A stretch of 64,000 bases of DNA, from the NCBI GenBank assembly GCA_950022295.1, contig OX465600.1, forward strand, positions 6,014,001-6,078,000, written 5' to 3'. The position numbers were made by a program, and so were the translations under genes. The stretch is from Bromus sterilis (taxonomy: Eukaryota > Streptophyta > Magnoliopsida > Poales > Poaceae). Each line of letters begins with the position of its first letter. The stretch's first letter is position 1. Below are positions 1 to 9,396 of this stretch, piece by piece. The notes below the pieces were generated by a model. That model was given only the letters and a program-made list of their open reading frames with translations, did not search any database and was not told the DNA's origin.

Positions 1-209
1 GATTAGTTGGTCAACAGAATGCGATGGTACTTTTTTTTTTGTGACCAGAAGAATGCCGGTAGTTGAAATTCCTAGAGTACTGGTGGCTCACTTCTCCTCA
101 TGACCCTAGCTGTGTATCCTAATGAATATTGCCTCAGATGAATAAAGAGATCGAAAACCCCTAGCCACAGCCGCCATCAGCAGACAGACCTAGCTTCGAC
201 CACAGAGCC

Positions 210-558
210 TTGTTAGATCTGCCAATCCCTTGCCTTTGTGGCACAGTCCCTATGGCAACCGAGGCCTGGTTCCTCACTGCCGCCGATGGCTACGTCGGCG
301 ACCGGTCCAACGAGGGCACTGCCAGAGGCTCCACGAGGAAAGGCCTGAGCATCAATGCGTCCTTTTCCTCCAGCCGCCCGCCTCAACCATCCAAGCTGTG
401 TGGGTGCACTCCCGGGAGGCCGCGGCCGCGCACGTCGACACCCCCCGCGTCCTCTGCATCGCCGGCGACCTCATCCTCTTCTGGGTCACCGTCTACTTCG
501 ATTGTGTCCCGGACAGCCGTTTCTCCACGCGCCAGGATTACCGTAACTCTCTCCACCA
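210..558 (+). pseudogene. DUF1618-like protein, N-terminal fragment, frameshifted (copy 1)
   Basis: A GC-rich open stretch begins with an ATG at 252 (residues MATEAWFLTAADGYVGDRSN). Its frame runs to about 370, after which the sensible protein continues in another frame (HSREAAAAHVDTPRVLCIAG, then LILFWVTVYFD) to about 558. This resembles the N-terminal portion of grass DUF1618/F-box-associated proteins, a large family of unknown function. At 559 the sequence switches to an inverted ankyrin-TPR fragment, so the C-terminal part is missing. One frameshift and a truncation make it a pseudogene fragment. The family assignment is from recollection of typical members. Confidence 0.5.
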
Positions 559-2075
559 CTATGTTTTCAGGATCTAGTTTTTGAGCGCCCAGGAGAGTAT
601 CGCAAGCTTGTTTATACTCCTAGACATAGACCACATCAAAGGAACATAAGCGACTATATATATAGACTGCAGAGTATAGAAAAACAATGACAAACTAGAA
701 ATGTATTGTAGTAACTCACTTTGAGTAGCATGTGAGCTGCAGCCTGACGGTATTAGGCCGCAGCAGAGCATCTGATAGAGCACCTTCACCGTCATCCAAC
801 AGCAGTTTACAAAGACTCCTGTTCGTGTACAATGTTGCACTCGGTGCAGCATCTATTGCCTATGGTCAAACATAAGTACATAACAAGGTATACAATTATC
901 ATGTCAGTATGGTATGTTAAGATTAGTTCCGAAGAATAATATTAATCCAATAGAAATACATAATAATGGCAAATTTATTTGCGGGAACATAATAATAATA
1001 ATAGCAAATTAACAGCTAATAAGCAGAAAACAAGAGAACAATATTAGAAAACTGGTTAGCAAACAAATAATGTTCTGCGATTGGTTCCCTGTTAATAGGA
1101 AGAAGTTACCTTCTAAACCACCAAAGTCCATAGACAAGGTTTAAGAGGCTTACCATACCATATGCTTTTGATGGGACGCGGAGCAATTGATCCCGAGCTC
1201 ATATGAGCTCGGGTGAACAGTAAAATCGAAAAAAATACAAAAAAATTCAAAAAAATCTGAATTTTTTTGTGGCGAACATTTGACAAATTTTTAATATGCT
1301 TGCAAAATTTCATCACAAAATAACATCCGTGGAATACACAGCAAAAAAACAAAATCGATGCTCCAAAAACGTTATTTTTTACAGCATTTTGGAGTTCTGA
1401 TTTTGTTTTTTTTTGCTGCGTATTACACGAATGTCATTTCGTGATGAAATTTTGCAAGCATATTAAAAATTTGTCAAATGTTTGCCATAAAAAAATTCAG
1501 TTTTTTTTAATTTTTTTTCGAATTTACTGTTCATCCCGAGGATCACTTGAGGACTTTCCCTTTTGATGCCAACTTATAGTCCTTCAGCCTGAATGCATGA
1601 TCTGCATGTGACTTGAGTATAGCTTTTAATTGTTTGGTCAAGGCGCCTTCCATCCTGAATGATAGAACAATGGAGAAAATGTAGGAATGAAGCATCACTT
1701 CAAAGAAATTCCAATTAAAACAGAAACTTAACAACTCTGTTACACATTCTTCATAGCTTGGTATCTAGTAATGCTTATGCTGCAACACAAAGTGTACAGT
1801 ATGGTAACTTCTCATTTGTATTAACACAACAAAAGGCAGCAATTATTCACACAACAAGCTATTAATCACAAGAGGAAAACGTACAACATAATCCAGAATT
1901 AATATGCACAATTAATACTATATGTTACCAGAACAACATACAAATGGGTGTACTTCACAGTTGAGAACTTCACATCCAAAATATAGGAGACATGCTTTGA
2001 ACTGTGTACAAGCATTATGTTTCTAAATCATTCCTATATTAGAGTCCAGAGATCACCAAACTGTTCCACAATATT
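559..2075 (-). pseudogene. Inverted fragment of an ankyrin-TPR gene (copy 1)
   Basis: Read on the minus strand this matches the 3' half of the ankyrin-TPR gene at about 31320-32400, introns included. Exon equivalents are 1654-1569 plus 1173-1154 (matching 31724-31828; residues ADHAFRLKDYKLASK), 859-720 (matching 32075-32242) and 619-559 (matching 32336-32395). The second lacks 28 bases, which breaks the frame. The first is interrupted by a 386-base MITE. The intron equivalent extends to about 2075 with the same order of short words. It is a diverged, inverted, dead paralogue lying about 550 bases downstream of the presumed end of a sense-oriented copy. Confidence 0.85.
1174..1559. mobile_element. 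Mutator-type foldback MITE, 9-bp TSD (copy 1)
   Basis: The 386-base insert splits a TPR exon of the inverted pseudogene. The 9-base word CTTTTGATG occurs immediately left (1165-1173) and right (1560-1568), and removing insert plus one copy restores exon homology. Nearly the whole element is an imperfect inverted repeat: the left arm contains GATCCCGAGCTC, TGAACAGTAAA and AATATGCTTGCAAAATTTCAT, and the right arm repeats these reversed. There is no coding capacity. A 9-bp duplication with long terminal inverted repeats is the signature of Mutator-like elements; the specific family is not named. Confidence 0.85.
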
Positions 2076-2302
2076 ATGAGATTTGAGGGCGTGTCTATGT
2101 TTATACATGTTAATCTTTAGGGAAGCGCCAGCACTCCGACTACCGTTAATTTAAATAGGGGGGGGGGCATTGCCCCCTCCCCACTAGATCATAACATAAC
2201 CACTACATCATAGTACTAGAACTAAGGGCATGCCACTACAATCATAAGGGTAAATAAAGATATGTTACAACATCAAGGGACCGTCTACATGGCGATGTAG
2301 GA
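2076..2302. other. Short spacer, nothing recognised
   Basis: AT-rich DNA with a run of ten G at 2158-2167 followed by CATTGCCCCCTCCCC, possibly a small foldback remnant. No gene is seen. Confidence 0.4.
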
Positions 2303-2700
2303 TGCAACGACACCGACAACGACACCATTCCCACCCCCGCGGGCCGCCGCGGCCTCTCCCTTAGCTCCATACTCTATATCATCGGGAGTGTGGGGGGACG
2401 CTGATTGTTCTGGCCAGCACCATCATGACTGTTATCCGGTGCTGGCCGAGCCCTCCCCGGGAGCCTCGCCAGTGTCCGTCTACCTCCTCTGCAGCCGTGG
2501 ATTCCCTTGCGCCGTCACCTTCACCGTTCCAGCCGCCGGACGGATCCGAATCTTCTTCACACGCAGCGCCGGACGCCGACGCCCAGTACACCTACGATGT
2601 GGAGCGGCAGTCGCCGGTCGTCCACACCCCGACGAACATGGAGGTGCCCTACATCTCCGATAATGAGTACGTCAGCAGGTGGTGGTGGAACCTCATGTAG
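2303..2700 (+). pseudogene. Membrane/Pro-rich family relic A (copy 1)
   Basis: From TGC at 2303 one frame gives a Cys-Asn-Asp/Thr-Pro segment, then RGLSLSSILYIIGSVGG, and stops. A +1 frame then continues TLIVLASTIMTVIRCW and a Pro/Ser-rich tail (PNNMEVPYISDNEYVS-like end) to TAG at 2698-2700. The order Cys-Asn, Thr/Pro linker, RGLS, Gly-rich transmembrane segment, Cys, Pro-rich tail is shared with relic B (12238-12824) and the partial gene at 63491-64000. The one-base shift inside the membrane segment makes it a pseudogene. Function unknown; no start codon is assignable. Confidence 0.45.
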
Positions 2701-2715
2701 CCGCTCCGATGTTAG

Positions 2716-3380
2716 GTGAGCTTCGATCGTCTCCCAGCTGCTATGTTTGCATGCCTTCTCCTACTTACTCTAGATGATTGTCTCCAGGAACCTTACATCA
2801 TGTAGCCGCTCCGCTCCGCCCCGCTCCATTCCATTGTTGACAAGGTGCAGAGGCGGAGCTATGCTGATGTCAGGAGGGGGGGGGGTGTGCCCCCCTAGCT
2901 CAAGAAAAGTTTGCAAAAAATTAGTGCATTTTAGCCTATTTTTTCTTTCAAAAATCAGTCATATTTGGCCCATTTGCCCCCCCCCCCCCCCACACACTCA
3001 CTTTCAGTCCAAGCTCCACCATTGACATGGAGTAGTGTTTATGTCAATCTTTATGTAGTTTCGTTTCCATCGTATCCCAGTTGCGTTTGCATGCATTCTC
3101 CAGTGCTCACTCTAGATGATTGTGACCAAGAATCCTACTCCAGACCTCATATCCGTTTGTGTGTGTGCTTATGTTAATCTTTATTTCGATCGTCTCCGAG
3201 GTGTGTTTGCATGTATATATTCTTCAGTGCTTACTCTAAATGAATGTGACCAAGAATACTACTATACTCCAGTGCTTATTTTATATCTGTACTAGCGGGG
3301 AGAAACTAAACACTGGAGGAAAATGTGAATGTGGCCAGGAATCCTACTCCAGTGCTTTTTTATATATTTCCAGTACATGC
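2716..3380. repeat. Degenerate tandem repeat, ~125-base unit (copy 1)
   Basis: Three to four degraded units carry the same ordered words: TTTGCATG, CAGTGCTTACTCTA, GATTGTGACCA(A/G)GAATCCTAC and CTCCAGTGCTTATTTTATA. Units start near 2716, 3037 and 3170, with a partial one near 3320. A hAT MITE (2848-3024) sits between the first two. Nothing suggests coding. Confidence 0.6.
2848..3024. mobile_element. hAT-type MITE (copy 1)
   Basis: The ends are CAGAGGCGGAGCT and AGCTCCACCATTG, inverted repeats matching at 10 of 13 positions and typical of grass hAT MITEs. Flanking 8-base words ACAAGGTG and ACATGGAG match at 6 of 8 positions, fitting an old hAT target duplication. Inside are a G-run near 2874 and a C-run near 2977. 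No ORF. Confidence 0.6.
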
Positions 3381-3646
3381 TCCAGTGCTTATTTTATACT
3401 GTATTTCCTTTTCTACAACGGGAGAATATTTCCTTCCCCTTTTACCTTACCACCGCACATGAAAAAGGTTCTTGTATCTGTAATATTTTTTTGTATTGGG
3501 ACTGCATGAAAATTAAACACGGGAGAAAAATCAAGGGGTAGTTCGTAGTTGTGTGATTCGGGTTGATTCACCACGCCATGGTGGGCATCATAACGTGTCC
3601 TTAATCGTACTAGCTAGCTAGGTGGTCAAAGTCGATCATTAACTAA

Positions 3647-5469
3647 GAGCATCTCCAGCCGCGCCCCCAAATGGCCCTCAAGACGGCGCAAATAGCGCCG
3701 AACGGACGTATTTCGCCTAGTCGCGTTTCCAAGACCTCAATTAGCGCCGGATCGGGCCGATTTTGAGTCCGGCGAACCCAAGCCAAACCCAGCGCGCTGG
3801 GGTCACTTGGGGGTGCCGGACGAAACGAAATCGTCTGCCTGGCCCACTGGCAGACCAAGCCGACCCAAAAGGGACTTCTCTCTCCCACCTCTCCCCACCG
3901 CCCTTGTCGTCGCCGGCCGCCGCGCCGCCGCTAGATAGTTGTTTCTGCCGCGTTTCTGCCGCCCAAAACACGCCGCTGCTTCTCCCAAGCTTCCCCTCTT
4001 CCAAGGCCGCCCCTAGTTCACCGGCGTTTGGCCGGCGCGGAACGCCAAGCCGAGAACGCCGGCGCAAAGTCGCGCCCACCTCACGCCCCACCTGTTCGAC
4101 GAATTGCGGCCCCGAGATGGACTCCGACGACGAGACACTCTTCGCCGCGTTGATGGAGGAAGAGGTGATCGCCGGTGCCCAGGACGACGAGCACCTTATG
4201 ATGCTCGCCGCCTTGGCCGACCTGTTCGGCGCCAACAAGGAGCCGCACCGAGGAGGTTCCAAGATGGGCCGCCGGAAGGGAAAGGAGAGGGGCCATTCAG
4301 AGGGCTACTGTTTGCTCTACTCCGACTACTTTGCCGATGTTTCCCTGCACGGCGAGAAGACATTCCGACGCCGGTACCGCATGGGCCGAAAGCTCTTTCT
4401 TCACATTGTCAATTCACTTCGAGAGTACGACAGCTAGTTCGTTTGCAAGAAAGATTGCACCGGCACAGTTGGGTTCTCCTCACTTCAGAAGTGCACAACG
4501 GCCATGAGGATGCTTGCATACGGAACTCCTGGTGATGAACAGGAGCACTATGCACGCATGGCCGAGTCCATCGCCCTTGATTGTTTCTACAGATTTTGCA
4601 GAGCAGTAGTTGGCTGCTTTGGAAAACAATACTTGCGAGCACCCAATGCAGAAGACACTGCTCGAATCCTAGCAGAGAATGAAGCAAGAGGATTTCCTGG
4701 GATGCTTGGAAGCATCGACTGCATGCATTGGGAATGGAAGAACTGTCCATTTGCTTGGCAGGGGATGTACAAGGGTGCAAAAGGTCACTGCAGTGTGGTA
4801 CTTGAGGCGGTTGCTACACATGATCTCTGGATTTGGCACTCCTTCTTTGGCATGCCAGGAACACACAATGACATCAACGTCCTGCAGTGTTCAAATATCT
4901 TTGCCAGGCTTGTCGAAGGTCATGCTCCTCCGGTGAATTTCGAGATCAATGGGCACCACTACAACAAGGGATACTATCTGGCAGACGACATCTATCCAAG
5001 ATAGCCGGTATTTGTGAAGACTATCTCAAACCCTGTGTCAGGGGGGAAGCACGCCCATTTTGCCAAGTGCTAGGAGGCTTGTAGGAAGGATGTCGAGCGG
5101 GCATTTGGGGTACTACAGTATCGATTTGCCGTTGTCCGGTACCCCGCTCAGACTTGGTCGAAAGATCAAATGTGGAAGGTGATGAATTGTTGTGTCATCT
5201 TGCACAACATGATGATTGAGAGCGAGAAAGCGGAGCCAGTGTATGACTCTGAACCATATATCAACCAGGGGCCTCTTGCAGTTGTGGATCACCAGATACC
5301 ATCAGATTGGACAACCTATCTTAACATGCGTCAGGAGATCCGAGACCCGCACGTGCATCGTCAACTGCAGGAAGATCCAGTGGATCATCTATGGATGCAC
5401 AAAGGCATTATTTTTAAGCATGAAGACATCACACAACGCATATGGAGACTAAGGTCTGATGCCTAGTAA
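3647..5469 (+). mobile_element. PIF/Harbinger transposon, right end missing (copy 1)
   Basis: The left end GAGCATCTCCAGCCGCG follows a TAA triplet (3644-3646), matching the 3-base target and terminal sequence of grass PIF/Harbinger elements. A DDE transposase reading frame follows (4117-5466). No inverted right terminus or second TAA junction was found before the next repeat, so the element is truncated or its end is decayed. The companion MYB-like ORF of autonomous Harbingers is not present. Confidence 0.8.
4117..5466 (+). pseudogene. Harbinger (HARBI1-like) DDE transposase, three stops (copy 1)
   Basis: A single frame from ATG 4117 to TAG 5466 would encode about 449 residues and is interrupted only by TAG codons at 4435-4437, 5002-5004 and 5071-5073; there is no frameshift. 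The catalytic triad is intact: Asp in GSIDCMHW (4717-4719), Asp in GTHNDINV (4870-4872), Glu in KDVERAFGVLQ (5095-5097). The N-terminal part is acidic (MDSDDETLFAALMEEE) with a following basic stretch, and the C-terminal part has the family's CCVILHNMMIE motif. Such proteins cut and rejoin element ends at TWA targets in the nucleus. The stops make it non-functional here. Confidence 0.88.
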
Positions 5470-5677
5470 TGGTGGATCGAATCTTCAAGGTGGTGAGGAA
5501 TTTACTTGGTGATTCGGACTCGTAGTAGGCATCGGTAAGTCGAGTGCAAAGTATTATCTTTTGGAGTGAAAATCCAAGGTCCGATTTTAATTGATTGTGC
5601 CTGACAATGGCTTTATTGAAGGTATTGTTACGAGAGTGCAGATTTCTCCAGGGTGAAAACCTAAAGTATATGATCGG
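5470..5677 (+). repeat. Interspersed repeat fragment, left part, split by the TRIM (copy 1)
   Basis: Contains CTCCAGGGTGAAAACC near 5647 and continues across the TRIM insertion at 7182-7432, which ends GTGATATTAATATATTC, an ending common on grass retroposon-like repeats. Removing the TRIM and one 5-base duplication joins the halves. Possibly the 3' region of a LINE-like element; low certainty. Confidence 0.3.
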
Positions 5678-5856
5678 TGTTGGAGTATATTGACATATCT
5701 CTGTATATGGTAGACTATGATTTGTAATCATCTCCTACCTTATCTCTATGATAGGCTTCTTACCCTCCAAGTCTTGTACTTTATATAAACCGTCCGAGAG
5801 GCTCAGTATAACAACCACCGCATTACGCCAACTCCTCTCCTCTCTATCTTTCTACA
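5678..5856 (+). repeat. Left LTR of the TRIM-like element
   Basis: 179 bases starting TGTTGGAGTATATTGACATA and ending TTTCTACA. A probable promoter TATA box is TATATAAACC near 5782. It contains about 15 bases (TTGTAATCATCTCCTA region) absent from the right LTR. Confidence 0.85.
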
Positions 5857-6179
5857 TGGTATCAGCTTAACCTTGTTCCAAACCCTAGCCATCGCCTCCC
5901 CCGGGGCTGATCTTCATGATCGCCGTTGGGGGCCGCGCCGCCCGTAGCTAGGGTTCATCCGCCGGTCCCGTGGATCGGCTGTCCTAGGGAGTTTTTCCCT
6001 ATCCTTTGATCCAGGTTTTTCTCTCTCGCGCCGATTGTCTTAATCAGCGTTTCTTTTTTGTTCATCGATCATAGACCGGATTCTGTCACCCACCGCTGCC
6101 GTCGGCAAATGCCTCCACTCCGATATCGGGCGTCACCGTCCTGTCCCCGAGTTCAGCGCGCCGCTCCATCGATCTAGCA

Positions 6180-6570
6180 GCGGGATGCCGCTGCGTCGCC
6201 CCGTCGAGCCGCAGCGCCGCCGCCCCGTGGTTGCACCGATCCGTGCCTCCGCTGGGTCTCCCCTTTAGGCCGTAGTGTCGCGACACGTGGTCCCCGCCGC
6301 CGCCCTGAGGCCGTACCCATGGTTGCACCAACCCGCGCGCTGTCGCTGCGTCGCGCCATCGGGCCGTAGTGCCGCGGCCAGCGGTCAACCGCCGCCTCGA
6401 GGCCGTCCCCGAGGCTGCACCGACCCTCGCGCTGCCGCTGCGTCGCCCCGTCGGGCCGTAGAGAGCGTGGCGCGCAGTTCCTGCAACCACCCCGAGATCT
6501 ACCCCGTCGTCGCTCAGACCCGCGCGTTGCTGCTACGTCGCCCCTTCGGACTGTAGCGTTGCGGCGCGCA
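6180..6570. repeat. ~94-base minisatellite inside the TRIM-like element
   Basis: The core CTGCGTCGCCCCGTCGGGCC followed by GTAG recurs with variants beginning at 6252, 6346, 6438 and 6534 (steps 94, 92, 96), plus a related copy at 6191. The GC richness opens long spurious frames on both strands. Same array in copy 2 at 39297-39687. Confidence 0.7.
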
Positions 6571-7012
6571 GTCCACTCCGCCGTCTTCGCGCGTCGACTT
6601 CTACGTGGTATGCGTCGCGCAGCCTCCCTAGGCGCGGGAACGCCACCATCCGCGTCGGTTTTCGTCACGCTGTCGGGTTCTTCCTCGCCTACTTCAAGCA
6701 CCATCGCCGCGCTTGTGACCTAGCCGCCGTCGCCTCCTCCTTAGGCCACCGCTGCCGGTCTTCTTCCCGGTCCACGACGACTGACTACCTCGACACTGGC
6801 CACCCCGACTCGACATCAACCACGGCGTTTCTCGCACGGCTACCTCGACAACGGCTACACCATCCTACGCTCTCGGCTACTTCGACATCGGCACAAAGGG
6901 CTATCACCTCGCTTGAGCACCTCGACGACTTCCTCTCCAGTCTGACCACCCGCGACGCTCCTGTTGTCTGCGCCGCTACCGCTACGACTGCGCGCGCGCG
7001 GGGGGGGGGGGG

Positions 7013-7176
7013 TGTTAGAGTATATTTGACATATCTCTGTATATGGTAGACTATGATCCTTATCTCTAGGATAGGCTTCTTGCCCTCCAAGTTTTGTACT
7101 CTATATAAACCGTTCGAGAGGCTCAATATAACAACCACCGCATTACGCCAACTCCTCTCCTCTCTATCTTTCTACA
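7013..7176 (+). repeat. Right LTR of the TRIM-like element
   Basis: 164 bases starting TGTTAGAGTATATTTGACAT and ending TTTCTACA; differs from the left LTR by one deletion of about 15 bases and several substitutions, so this insertion is far older than the large duplication that carries it. Confidence 0.85.
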
Positions 7177-7181
7177 ATCTG

Positions 7182-7432
7182 GCAATGACGCTTGTGCATT
7201 GTTTCCTTCAATGAGGCGGCGCTTTTGGAGAATTTAGACTTTGGGTGTTGTCTTGGTGGTGGATGTGTGCAACTACGAGGAACGGATCATTGTAGCGGGA
7301 TATTTTCTTTATCTTTTTCTTTTTTCCTTTTGTTTTTGTTTTGGGCTTGTGTGCATCTGTAATGTTTTTAGGATATTGCGTTGTTGCAAAGGTGGGTGTA
7401 ATTAATATCTCTGTGATATTAATATATTCTTT
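7182..7432 (+). repeat. Interspersed repeat fragment, right part (copy 1)
   Basis: Continuation of 5470-5677 beyond the TRIM. Contains GTTGTTGCAAAGGTGGGTGT and ends GTGATATTAATATATTC followed by a short T run. No coding frame is recognisable. Confidence 0.3.
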
Positions 7433-7849
7433 TCTCTACTATCTAAAAAGAACCTAACGGTTTCTCACGGTCCTCCAATGCGTTTTGCCAACTCTTTCGT
7501 CAACCATCATATGTCCCACCCACCAGTCTAATCTTTAATGCTCGTTTTCTTCGTCCACCTTTTTCCGTTTCACATTCTGCCCCATTTAGTTAGGAGAATC
7601 AATTAGTGTAATCAAATTTAACTATTTCCAGTTTTCCTTCCCGCATCTCGCATCAACGAGGCATAGTCTAAAAGGAATGTTAATTAATTACATTCCATCT
7701 AATGCCACCGTGCATCAATCACTGATTAAATGCCATTATTTTACATACCATCTAATGTCACAATAGCAGCAAAAAATTCACACATAAATCACTGATTGAC
7801 TACCTGCCTTACGGATGCCTTCTAATGTTCTTCTAGGGGGGAGGCCCGT

Positions 7850-8035
7850 CAGTCCCTAGGCGGCCGCGTGCAGTTGCAGCGCAGCATCATGCCACTCGAT
7901 TATGATCTTCAGGTACAGATCATGCCACTCGTAAAAAGGATCATACAAGTACCAACCCATCATCAACATACTCCCTAGGCAACCGCGGGCTGTTGCAGAT
8001 CATGCTCGGCATCATACAGGTACCAACCCATCATC
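7850..8035. repeat. Imperfect internal duplication in the Helitron
   Basis: The words CCCTAGGC(GG/AA)CCGCG, TTGCAG and CATACA(A/G)GTACCAACCC recur about 115-120 bases apart (7853/7972; 7947/8010). No coding meaning seen. Confidence 0.5.
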
Positions 8036-8079
8036 AGCTTAATCTATCTCCGATCTATTTATTGGTTGGTTGATCATTC

Positions 8080-8971
8080 ATGCTCCGGTTCAATTCGAAA
8101 TACAACATCATGTTTGGAATGGACATCTGTGGGTACACCACGAAGAAGGTGCACGCGATTCTCACCAAGAATGACAAGAACCACCTGATCAAGAAGGAGG
8201 TGCTCTGCGAGACGAACCAGCTCACGCACGTACGTCTACACCTTGATCATCCGCCCCGCCGCCAACTACAGCATCCTGATCGACAACGTCGAGAAGCAGT
8301 CCGGCAGCGTCTATGATGATCCATGACTGGTGCATCCTTCCTGCGATGAAGAAGAGGGAACCTGAGTCGAAAAAAGGTGAGGTTCAGTCACAGATTACTG
8401 TTTTCAGTTAGCCATGATTGTTGTCTTTTTGTGACCAAGGTGATAATGTGATGTGTGCCAATGGTTCCAGCTAGAGGACTGGGATGATCAGGAGTACGTT
8501 CCTAACCCCGAGGACAAGAAGCCAGAGGCAGTCTTTTACATTTTTGTTGCTACAAAATATATATGACGATGATGATTTTACTATTTGTACTTTTAGTACG
8601 AGGGAGGGTAGATAGATACCGAGCAAAGTCAAAGCGCATACCATACTAAGCAGTATCTATTATTGTACCATGAACTTCTAAATTTAAATGGTCATTACAA
8701 CTCTTAACAGCACAACATAAAATTCAGTACATTTTGTTCTTGATGTTTTGGTTGATTTCATGTCTCACACCGATTGCATTTTTTACAGGGTTCTGATGAC
8801 ATTCCCAAGGAGATTACCGATCCTATTTCCTCATTTTTGAATAATTTTACTCTGAGTTGTGTTGCCTCTGGTATGAAGACTGGGACGAGGAGGAAGGTGG
8901 TGAATGGATTATGGACTGCTCCAACCATCCCAAACCCTGATTACAAGGGACCTTGGTCCCAGAAAGTATAA
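8080..8971 (+). pseudogene. Calreticulin gene fragment captured by the Helitron (copy 1)
   Basis: Exon-like blocks spell calreticulin: MFGMDICGYTTKKVHAILTK and NHLIKKEVLCETNQLTH (8080-8230), then after a frame change VYTLIIRPAANYSILIDNVE (8230-8320), LEDWDDQEYVPNPEDKKPE (8471-8529), SDDIPKEITDP (8793-8825), EDWDEEEGGEW and WTAPTIPNPDYKGPW (8876-8960). These cover the end of the lectin-like N-domain and the P-domain repeats. Intron-like DNA separates the blocks, so a genomic rather than cDNA piece was taken. Frameshifts, a stop after YDDP, an extra segment after TDP and absence of signal peptide, N-terminus and KDEL-type tail show it is dead. Calreticulin itself is an ER Ca2+-binding lectin chaperone. 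Confidence 0.88.
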
Positions 8972-9396
8972 CTATAACAGTTCACTAAATGTCTACTTGT
9001 TCTAGACAAACGGCAATGCGCATTGCAAGTTCTGACATGAGATTTTTTTGTCTATTTCTACATGTTTCTTAGTATGCGGATTTTACTTGTATTTTTATCT
9101 TAAAAAGTGTTTACTTTTTTAATCATTTTTCACTAAGAATAATTTTGATTTTTGTTCCTTTTCCAGCAAACCTCGATGCCTGCCACATAACAAGAAGCAC
9201 GACCGTTCCATTAGACCGTGTAGATTAGATTTGGTGAACTGTGACTCTTTGCTTATGATCATTTTTAGGAGAACTGCACCATACCATGTTCTCAATATTA
9301 AGTGTTAAGATTAAAGTTCGAATGAGACTACATCCTAAATGACAAGCTACTTGATAAAAAAATATCTCCCGTTGCGACGCACGGGCATTTTCCTGG

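Larger units (their letters stand above)
5678..7176 (+). mobile_element. TRIM-like non-autonomous LTR retroelement, 1.5 kb (copy 1)
   Basis: Two short LTRs (5678-5856 and 7013-7176) start TGTTGGAG/TGTTAGAG and end TCTACA, flanked by near-identical 5-base duplications ATCGG (5673-5677) and ATCTG (7177-7181). Directly after the left LTR, TGGTATCAGCTT (5857-5868) matches the start of the usual initiator-Met-tRNA primer site. A 13-base G run (7000-7012) directly precedes the right LTR as polypurine tract. The 1.16-kb interior encodes no gag or pol; it is GC-rich with about 94-base tandem repeats. It must have been mobilised in trans, probably by a Copia-type partner given the primer site. Confidence 0.88.
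7433..9396 (+). mobile_element. Non-autonomous Helitron carrying a gene fragment (copy 1)
   Basis: The left end TCTCTACTATCTAAAAAG fits plant Helitron 5' termini (TC start, TCTMTACTA-like). The right end has the GC-rich hairpin CCCGTTGCGACGCACGGG (9368-9385), then seven bases and CTGG (9393-9396), a CTRR terminus, followed by T as required by A/T insertion. The base before the left end is T rather than the expected A. There is no Rep/helicase ORF. The 1.96-kb cargo is a multi-exon calreticulin fragment in the same orientation. Gene-fragment capture is well known for grass Helitrons. Confidence 0.75.

Noticed and set aside
6086..6704. GC-rich minus-strand ORFs of 134 and 176 codons
   Set aside because: They lie in the TRIM minisatellite and mirror its repeat; the residues are low-complexity Arg/Gly/Ala.
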